Shown here piece by piece: positions 6,510 through 10,962 of a stretch of DNA of 10,962 nt. Both the position numbers and the translations under genes were made by a program. The stretch covers positions 1-10,962 of the forward strand of contig CAKVDS010000058.1 of assembly GCA_934726455.1 (NCBI GenBank). Reading direction: 5' to 3'. Within the stretch, counting starts at the first letter, position 1. Every line of letters starts with the position of its first letter. Below the pieces are notes generated by a model. That model did not search any database and was not told where the DNA came from. It was given only the letters and a program-made list of their open reading frames with translations. This stretch comes from an uncultured Bacteroidales bacterium. Its GTDB lineage: Bacteria; Bacteroidota; Bacteroidia; Bacteroidales; UBA932.

Positions 6510-6560
6510 AAAACCGTATCTTTGGGCAAAACACATAATTCCCCAAGAGATACGGTTTTT
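6510..6560 (+). promoter_or_regulatory. Promoter overlapped by a terminator-like inverted repeat
   Basis: TATCTTTG (6517-6524) is an exact -7 element for the gene starting at 6564. It lies within the left arm of a large inverted repeat: AAAACCGTATCT (6510-6521) pairs with AGATACGGTTTT (6548-6559), then TTGGG (6522-6526) with CCCAA (6542-6546), with one bulged G at 6547 and a 15-base loop. The right arm ends in TTTTT (6556-6560). Transcripts from upstream could fold it as a terminator, while those starting at the local promoter (near 6531) lack the left arm. It could equally be a DNA-level operator dyad. Confidence 0.55.
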
Positions 6561-6563
6561 ACT

Positions 6564-7523
6564 ATGCACGTGGACGACTTCATACAAACGTTCGCGGGAG
6601 AGCGTACCCTCTCCCTGCTCCGATGTATGGCAGTCGCAAACGGCAACCTATCGCTTGACTCCACATCAGTCACCCTGCAAGAAGCCAAAAGATACATCGT
6701 CACATACGAAACCGATGCGGACATATCCGATTACCACGACTGGGACGCACTCCGAGAGGAAATCTATACAGCTTTATACCGATGCGACTCCAATCCACAC
6801 CGCATCAGGCGTTACATCTGCCGTATGCTTATGGATCTCAGAACCACAGCATCATACTTCCATAATGCCCATCCCGATGCAAACGCCAGACTCGTCAATG
6901 AATTTTTCTCCTGTATAGTCCGCTCGATGCGACAGGCCGTCAAGCTCCTCGAAACCGTAGGTTACGCCTCCGACCTCGGCACTTACAACCACAAGTGGAA
7001 CAAGCCCTGCTTTCACGACATCACACGCATAGGAACAGCCATCGACAGGCTCGGCAATATGATTCAAGGCGGTCTCTACGAGAACGGCTACGCCACAACC
7101 ATCTTCGAATACCAAAACCAATGTGGCGTGACGCTTCTCTCTGACATCACCCCGGAATCCCTTTCCGTCTCGATGAACTGGACAACCGATCTTGCCAGGT
7201 TCCACCTCGGTGCGACCGCCTCCACCCAAAGAATCGCACCATTGACCACCATTGGAGAACTGCGCCAAGCTATAAAGGACGGCAAGATCAATGACAAAGG
7301 CCGTCTCCTCTGCTCAAACAGAGCATTCGTCCTCTATTGCTATGACAATTTGATGTTCCTCCCGATGAACAAGACCGACTGGAAACGCATCGACAGCCTG
7401 CTCACCTCCGACAAAGGAAAGCCACTCACTGCGGAATCCCTCTCGAAAGTCTCCCAACAGCTCCGCAAGGAAGAATACATAGAAGACCGCATCCGTTTCG
7501 GCAAGAGCCATTTCGCTGAATAA
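6564..7523 (+). CDS. Conserved-looking element protein of unknown function
   Basis: I do not recognise this 319-residue protein. It is soluble, without signal peptide or membrane segments, and looks mostly helical. The middle part (about 65-160) has many Arg, His, Cys and aromatic residues, for example RIRRYICRMLMDLRTTASYF and a run near YNHKWNKPCFHD. The C-terminal part has a compact motif RLLCSNRAFVLYCYDNL, then LTAESLSKVSQQLRKEEYI, which could be a winged-helix-like end. The ATG at 6564 is chosen because the longer frame (TTG, 6522) begins inside the promoter. Its codon use resembles the replication operon downstream and not the AlbA_2-type gene. Position between a repeat-rich control region and the primase/helicase operon suggests a part in replication or in control of the element; this is inference only. 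Confidence 0.75.
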   Translation: MHVDDFIQTFAGERTLSLLRCMAVANGNLSLDSTSVTLQEAKRYIVTYETDADISDYHDWDALREEIYTALYRCDSNPHRIRRYICRMLMDLRTTASYFHNAHPDANARLVNEFFSCIVRSMRQAVKLLETVGYASDLGTYNHKWNKPCFHDITRIGTAIDRLGNMIQGGLYENGYATTIFEYQNQCGVTLLSDITPESLSVSMNWTTDLARFHLGATASTQRIAPLTTIGELRQAIKDGKINDKGRLLCSNRAFVLYCYDNLMFLPMNKTDWKRIDSLLTSDKGKPLTAESLSKVSQQLRKEEYIEDRIRFGKSHFAE

Positions 7524-7549
7524 CAACCATTTATTGAATATGTCATATC

Positions 7550-7578
7550 CGCACCACTGAATCACCACCAGTGGTGCG
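7550..7578. repeat. Perfect 10-base-pair hairpin between genes
   Basis: CGCACCACTG (7550-7559) and CAGTGGTGCG (7569-7578) pair perfectly around a 9-base loop. No T-run follows, so a simple terminator is unlikely on either strand. It lies 27 bases after the unknown gene and about 30 bases before the promoter-like element of the next operon, fitting an operator or RNA-level control. Confidence 0.5.
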
Positions 7579-7606
7579 AATGGTATGTATTCCCATTGAC
7601 TCTGCC

Positions 7607-7614
7607 TTACTTTG
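7607..7614 (+). promoter_or_regulatory. Possible -7 promoter element of the replication operon
   Basis: TTACTTTG differs from TAnnTTTG at one position. It would start transcription near 7621, giving a leader of about 100 bases to the ATG at 7724. No clear -33 element is seen. This is the best promoter candidate in the 200-base gap. Confidence 0.3.
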
Positions 7615-7723
7615 CAAGCACGACACGGACAGGCGAAGTGGTATCACCAGTCCGGAAGCCGGATAGCAGCACCGAAGATGCTTACCACCATCAGAGACTG
7701 CCAGACAATTAAAGCAAAGTACA

Positions 7724-8026
7724 ATGATAGGAATAGACGACAATATGCCCATCGGCGCGATGAACATCGGAGAACTCCGCTCCCTGATGGCCGAAATCCT
7801 TGAATCCTCTTCTCACGGCGGAAGCAAGACAAATAACACAGCTCCTAGACGTTATGTCTATGGCATAAAAGGCATCGAAGAACTCTTCGGCTGCTCGCAC
7901 GCCACAGCCCAGCACTACAAAGACAACGTCATATCAGAAGCCGTCACCCAGAACGGCCGCAAAATCATCGTCGATGCCGACTACGCAGTGGAACTTTTCG
8001 GAAGGAGGAAGAATGATGGAAAATAA
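7724..8026 (+). CDS. DUF3853-type small DNA-binding protein
   Basis: This 100-residue protein carries YVYGIKGIEELFGCSHATAQ at 44-63, then the helix ending and GRKIIVDADYAVELFGRR at 79-95. This is the pattern of DUF3853 proteins of Bacteroidales mobile elements: a helix-turn-helix that reads like an excisionase or MerR-type fold, with the 'G-R-K-I-I-V-D' strand after it. The first 40 residues are variable. ATG 7724 is used, with ATG 7745 and 7760 possible. It is first in a tight operon and its stop overlaps the next gene. A role in control of excision or replication is likely from context, but not shown. Confidence 0.8.
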   Translation: MIGIDDNMPIGAMNIGELRSLMAEILESSSHGGSKTNNTAPRRYVYGIKGIEELFGCSHATAQHYKDNVISEAVTQNGRKIIVDADYAVELFGRRKNDGK

Positions 8027-8255
8027 CACACCATTCCCAACCGACTTCATCGGCAACCTCCTTGACGGCCAGGACATAATGCAGATCCTGCACATCAGCC
8101 AGCGCACTCTCCAGACCCTGCGGAGCAACGGAACAATGCCCTACACACGTATCGGCAACAAAATCTACTACCTCCGCAGCGACCTCGAAAAGCTCCTCCA
8201 CGACAACTACACAATGTTCAAAATACGTGAACGCTATGACGACAGAAACAAATAA
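8013..8255 (+). CDS. Helix-turn-helix (excisionase-like, HTH_17) protein
   Basis: This 80-residue protein contains DIMQILHISQRTLQTLRSNG (21-40) followed by MPYTRIGNKIYYLRSDLEKLL (42-62), the winged-helix pattern of MerR/Xis-like DNA-binding proteins such as HTH_17. Such proteins bend DNA to direct excision or act as regulators. The frame is open further upstream (7974), but GGAGG at 8004-8008 points to ATG 8013 (ATG 8016 is the alternative). The start overlaps the end of the DUF3853-type gene by 14 bases, a sign of translational coupling. Two small DNA-binding proteins in a row ahead of the replication genes are common in these elements. Which, if either, is the excisionase cannot be told here. 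Confidence 0.85.
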   Translation: MMENNTPFPTDFIGNLLDGQDIMQILHISQRTLQTLRSNGTMPYTRIGNKIYYLRSDLEKLLHDNYTMFKIRERYDDRNK

Positions 8256-8790
8256 AGGCCCGGCATTCTCCCTGTTCAATGCCCCCATAACCAACAAATA
8301 CCCCTCAGCCGAAGTCCACCTGAAAGACATCTTCGACTACATCACCTCAAGTCAGGCCGCCGACGCAACCGAAACCCTCCGTACCATTGAAGACAAGACA
8401 ATGGCAAGAGCCTACAAGTCCACACATTTCAGCTACGCCACCTTCTCCGGAATATTCCGAAGCCGTGCCGACCGTGAACTCATCCTGCACTCAGGACTGA
8501 TCTGTATAGATTTCGACCACCTCCCTTGCCCTGGAGCCACACGCACCAGACTCCTTGAAGACACCTACTTCGAGACGCAACTGCTCTTCACCAGCCCTTC
8601 CGGTGACGGCCTCAAGTGGATAATCCCGATAGACATCACAACGGCATCGCACGCGGATTACTTCCGTGCCATTTCCAACTATGTCCGCCAGACCTACGGC
8701 ATCGAAGCCGACGAATCCGGCAAAGACATAAGCCGGGCCTGCTTCCTTCCGCACGATCCCAACGCATACCTCAATCCCAAATACCTCTGA
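8236..8790 (+). CDS. VirE_N/BT4734-like primase-type protein
   Basis: This 184-residue protein resembles the BT4734-like/VirE N-terminal domain (PF08800). It has the family's KSTHFSYATFSGIF stretch (61-74), LICIDFDHLP with an Asp-x-Asp pair (92 and 94), LFTSPSGDGLKWIIP (117-131), and DISRACFLPHDPNAYLNP (164-181). The DxD, SPSGxGLK and final R-cluster order is like that of archaeo-eukaryotic primase/PrimPol catalytic domains, so a primer-making role is my inference. In many homologues this domain is the N-terminal part of one long protein with PriCT and DUF3987 domains; here it is a separate gene ending 4 bases before the next. ATG 8236 is chosen; GTG 8227 is possible. It overlaps the preceding gene by 20 bases. 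Confidence 0.82.
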   Translation: MTTETNKGPAFSLFNAPITNKYPSAEVHLKDIFDYITSSQAADATETLRTIEDKTMARAYKSTHFSYATFSGIFRSRADRELILHSGLICIDFDHLPCPGATRTRLLEDTYFETQLLFTSPSGDGLKWIIPIDITTASHADYFRAISNYVRQTYGIEADESGKDISRACFLPHDPNAYLNPKYL

Positions 8791-8794
8791 CAAT

Positions 8795-10576
8795 ATGAAC
8801 AAAAAGATATTCAATCCCCAGGAATGGCTCCAGCCTGTGCCCAATCATAGCACGGCCGTTACGTCATCAACACCATCTGACGACATCGAGACCATAACCG
8901 CCCGCATCGAAACCGCCTCCATTGACATCGCCCCGACATACGCCCAATGGCGTGACCTCGGCTTCGCCCTCTCCGATCAGCTCGGAGAGGCTGGCCGAAG
9001 CTACTACCACCGCCTCAGTCGTTTCCATCCAGACTACACCCCAGAAACGACAGACACCCAATACGACCGCTGCCTCCACGCCCACGGCACCGGCATCTCC
9101 ATAAAGACATTCTTCCAACTCGCCAAAGAATCCGGAATCCAAGTCTCCACCCATCCCGACATTATCAGATTATCAAAATTATCAACATCATCACCTGATA
9201 AACTTGATAAAACTGATAATGTGATAATCCCCGAGCCCGAAGAAGATCTCCCGACTTTCTCCGACAAAATCCGCGACCACCTCCCGGAATACCTCAAGAA
9301 AATTGTTGCCGTGGCCGACAACGACAAAGATGCCGACATCCTTCTTCTCGGCTCCCTGACCGCCCTCTCCGCCTGTCTCACCAAAGTCACCGGCATCTAC
9401 GACAAACGCACAATCCACCCGAATCTCTTCACGTTCATCACCGCCAGAGCATCCGCCGGCAAAGGCCGTCTAACCCTTTGCCGAAATCTAATCGACCCAA
9501 TCCACGACGAGCTGCGCCAACTCAACGAAGCCGAGCGCGAAGAGTACAAGTCCAAGCTCAATGAATATAACGCCTCCAAGAACAAGAAATCCCTCGAAAA
9601 GCCAGAGGAACCACCGCTCCGTCTCTTGCTGATTCCTGCCAATTCCTCCGCCACAGCAGTCTATCAGACCCTGAACGAGAACAACGGCATCGGCCTGATG
9701 TTCGAGACCGAGGGCGACACCCTCGCCAACACCTTCGACTCCGACTATGGCAACTACTCCGACGGCTTCCGCAAAGCCTTCCACCACGAAGCCATCTCCT
9801 ACATTCGCCGAAAGGACAAGGAATATGTCAGCATCAAGTCACCCTGCCTTTCCACTCTCCTCACGGGCACGCCTCAGCAGGTGCGTTCGCTCATCAAGGA
9901 TGCCGAGAACGGTCTTTTCAGTCGCTTCCTTTTCTATTACCTCAATGCCAAGAGCGACTGGCACGACGTGTTCGACAGCGGCTCAGGCATCGCCCTTGAC
10001 GACTACTTCAAGCAACTCGGTGAAGAGTTCCATTCCCTTTATAAACTCCTTCAACCGATGCAACCAATCCGTGTAGAACTTACCTCATCCCAGATGTCAA
10101 GATTCAACTCCTACTTCTCCGCCATCCAGGCCAGACAGCTTGACAGCTACGGCGAGTTCATTGTGGCCTCCGTCCGCCGCCTCGGCCTCTCCACCTTCCG
10201 GATAATCCTGATCCTGACCGCCCTGCGAATCCTCGAAACTGGCGACCTCTCGTCACCCCTGACCTGTACGGAATCCGACTTCCGCACCGCCCTGACTATC
10301 TGTGATGTCCTTATAGTCCATATTGACAAGGTTTTCAGCACTCTCCCACAAGTCGAAGAGCCAATGGTTACAGCATCCACCAACACCCGTCAGCAAACCT
10401 TCTTCGACACCCTCCCGGAATCTTTTGACCGCCAGTCCTATCAGAAACTCGCCTCCACTCTCGGCATCCCGGCACCATCCGCCGACCGCTACATAAAGAA
10501 ATGGATCGAGACCGGCAAGATCGAGAAGATTGAGTATGGGAAGTATAGGAAAGTTGGTAAAAGCGTTTCTTTGTAA
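8795..10576 (+). CDS. PriCT_2 and DUF3987 domain protein (helicase-like replication protein)
   Basis: This 593-residue protein begins with a primase C-terminal-type domain (about 31-115), including QWRDLGFALSDQLGEAGRSY and ISIKTFFQLAKESGI. A linker rich in Lys, Leu and Asp follows (120-150), then DUF3987 (about 155-520). ITARASAGKGRL (215-226) is a Walker A-like loop in which Gly replaces the usual Ser/Thr after Lys, as in related DUF3987 proteins. LMFETEGDTLANTF (301-314) is a Walker B-like acidic site. LSTLLTGTPQQV and ENGLFSRFLFYYL (352-383) fit the sensor and arginine-finger regions. A winged helix closes the protein (about 535-585). Together with the primase-like gene before it, it is probably the replicative helicase part of the element. 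The linker coding region contains a striking TTATCA/TGATAA array. No good terminator follows; a weak hairpin lies at 10636. Confidence 0.85.
   Translation: MNKKIFNPQEWLQPVPNHSTAVTSSTPSDDIETITARIETASIDIAPTYAQWRDLGFALSDQLGEAGRSYYHRLSRFHPDYTPETTDTQYDRCLHAHGTGISIKTFFQLAKESGIQVSTHPDIIRLSKLSTSSPDKLDKTDNVIIPEPEEDLPTFSDKIRDHLPEYLKKIVAVADNDKDADILLLGSLTALSACLTKVTGIYDKRTIHPNLFTFITARASAGKGRLTLCRNLIDPIHDELRQLNEAEREEYKSKLNEYNASKNKKSLEKPEEPPLRLLLIPANSSATAVYQTLNENNGIGLMFETEGDTLANTFDSDYGNYSDGFRKAFHHEAISYIRRKDKEYVSIKSPCLSTLLTGTPQQVRSLIKDAENGLFSRFLFYYLNAKSDWHDVFDSGSGIALDDYFKQLGEEFHSLYKLLQPMQPIRVELTSSQMSRFNSYFSAIQARQLDSYGEFIVASVRRLGLSTFRIILILTALRILETGDLSSPLTCTESDFRTALTICDVLIVHIDKVFSTLPQVEEPMVTASTNTRQQTFFDTLPESFDRQSYQKLASTLGIPAPSADRYIKKWIETGKIEKIEYGKYRKVGKSVSL
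9159..9227. repeat. Symmetric TTATCA/TGATAA array inside the helicase-like gene
   Basis: TTATCA occurs at 9162-9167, 9170-9175 and 9179-9184, and its complement TGATAA at 9196-9201, 9205-9210, 9214-9219 and 9222-9227, with steps of 8, 9 and then 9, 9, 8 bases. The outer arms ACATTATCAG (9159-9168) and CTGATAATGT (9213-9222) are perfectly inverted. The third copy extends to TTATCAACA, one base from a DnaA box. The stretch is AT-rich in a GC-richer gene and encodes the linker between domains. It looks like a binding array or replication origin. Confidence 0.6.
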
Positions 10577-10617
10577 ACCTTCAACAAAATATCTTTCGAA
10601 GAATCTTTTTAAAGTAT

Positions 10618-10625
10618 TAACTTTG
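10618..10625 (+). promoter_or_regulatory. -7 promoter element pointing right, toward the insertion sequence
   Basis: TAACTTTG matches TAnnTTTG exactly, 42 bases after the helicase-like gene. No plus-strand gene follows within the window; the next gene is the transposase on the opposite strand. It may be the promoter of an element gene displaced by the insertion sequence. A -33 element is not clear. Confidence 0.35.
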
Positions 10626-10635
10626 TAAATTTCTT

Positions 10636-10652
10636 AAGAAGACTATCTTCTT
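10636..10652. terminator. Short hairpin between the helicase-like and transposase genes
   Basis: AAGAAGA (10636-10642) pairs with TCTTCTT (10646-10652) around a 3-base loop. The stem is A/T-rich and weak and no long T-run follows on either strand, so termination is only possible. It may serve either converging gene. Confidence 0.25.
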
Positions 10653-10696
10653 ATAGAAGAATCTAAATTTCGTGAATTTAACACAATTTTGTACAA

Positions 10697-10962
10697 TTAA
10701 CCCTCAAGTTTGACCGTCTTCGCCTTTGTGGGGCGTCCACGGTGCTTCGGAGAGACCTTTCTGGATTTGTATTCGGTTCCGCAACCTTCAGGGACTGCAA
10801 AGCCGAATGCCTCGCAGATATCTTTCTGGGCACCGATGAACGGGGTGATGAACTTGGCCCTGCCGTTGTGCTCTATGCAGCGGACTGAACGCATCTCGTC
10901 AAGGATGTCCTGGGTCGAGGCGAACTTCTTCCTGAGCCCGGTGGTTTTCCAGACATGGCGCA
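10697..10962 (-). CDS. IS transposase C-terminus (IS1634-like, IS4 superfamily), truncated
   Basis: The frame is open to the right edge, so only the last 87 or so residues are present; the stop is at 10697-10699. The sequence WKTTGLRKKFASTQDILDEM, then RSVRCIEHNG, then ITPFIGAQKDICEAFGFAVP resembles the C-terminal end of IS1634-family (COG5421-type) transposases: 'GLRKKF..', a 'eiL.emrsir' helix, then 'tgkQ..I..AfG'. A basic tail with GRPTKAK follows. The catalytic DDE residues would lie right of the window, so activity cannot be judged. The insertion-sequence end should lie between 10577 and 10696, but I could not identify its terminal repeat. The gene converges on the replication operon. 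Confidence 0.6.
   Translation of the reverse strand, partial: RHVWKTTGLRKKFASTQDILDEMRSVRCIEHNGRAKFITPFIGAQKDICEAFGFAVPEGCGTEYKSRKVSPKHRGRPTKAKTVKLEG

Larger units (their letters stand above)
3128..10962 (+). mobile_element. Integrative element inserted at a tRNA-like gene, right end outside the window
   Basis: The left boundary is the tRNA-like 3' fragment. Inside are, in order, a tyrosine integrase, an AlbA_2-type cargo gene, a repeat-rich control region, an unknown gene, DUF3853-type and excisionase-like small proteins, and a primase-like/helicase-like pair. This order is familiar from integrative mobilizable elements and related islands of Bacteroidales, where mobilization genes usually follow. 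None is seen here before an insertion sequence begins near the right edge. Whether the element is mobilizable, phage-derived or degraded cannot be decided from this part. Confidence 0.75.

Noticed and set aside
6564..7523. RteC-like regulator identity for the unknown gene
   Set aside because: Length and position made it tempting, but I see none of the sequence patterns I would expect of RteC.
7612..7803. 63-residue plus-strand open frame before the DUF3853-type gene
   Set aside because: It overlaps that gene's start in another frame, has basic low-complexity content, and no resemblance to a family.

Overview
The window looks like chromosomal DNA of a member of the Bacteroidota (order Bacteroidales). 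The evidence is the repeated use of the group's -7 promoter element TAnnTTTG ahead of genes (TAATTTTG, TATCTTTG, TAAATTTG, TAACTTTG) and protein families typical of gut Bacteroidales: an RPRRFGKS-type AAA-ATPase/PDDEXK protein, a Bacteroidetes-type tyrosine integrase, a DUF3853-type protein, and a VirE_N/BT4734-like plus DUF3987 pair. The species cannot be named from this.

Layout. Bases 1-3127 read as host chromosome: the 3' end of an alpha/beta-hydrolase (1-378), a broken AraC-type DNA-binding remnant (381-535), an O6-methylguanine-DNA methyltransferase gene (616-1134), and a convergent AAA-ATPase/PDDEXK gene (2714-1173, minus strand). Next comes a gene-free stretch with hairpins. At 3128-3150 lies the 3' end of a tRNA-like gene on the minus strand, from the T-loop to the discriminator base. 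Its G3:U70 alanine-type signature fits tmRNA (ssrA) or tRNA-Ala. Its 5' part is missing, and a strong hairpin that could be its old terminator remains at 3056-3086. I read this as one end of an integrated element.

From 3128 to beyond the right edge the window is an integrative element. It has a tyrosine integrase (3286-4617), an AT-richer AlbA_2/Schlafen-type ATPase-fold gene that looks like cargo (4666-6318), and an unusual non-coding region with phased TTACTC repeats, a palindrome and a hairpin laid over a promoter (6319-6563). A 319-residue gene of unknown function follows (6564-7523). A tight operon comes next: DUF3853-type protein, excisionase-like helix-turn-helix protein, VirE_N primase-like protein, and PriCT_2/DUF3987 helicase-like protein (7724-10576). 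The right edge is cut by the C-terminal end of an IS1634-like transposase on the minus strand. No mobilization gene is visible; if present it would lie further right.

How it may work together. The integrase would insert and excise the element at the tRNA-like gene, with the small helix-turn-helix proteins as candidate directionality or regulatory factors. The primase-like and helicase-like pair would serve replication of the excised form. Two candidate replication or regulatory sites stand out: the repeat region before the 319-residue gene, and a symmetric array of three TTATCA and four TGATAA inside the helicase gene. Both contain the 9-mer TTATCAACA, one base from the classical DnaA box.
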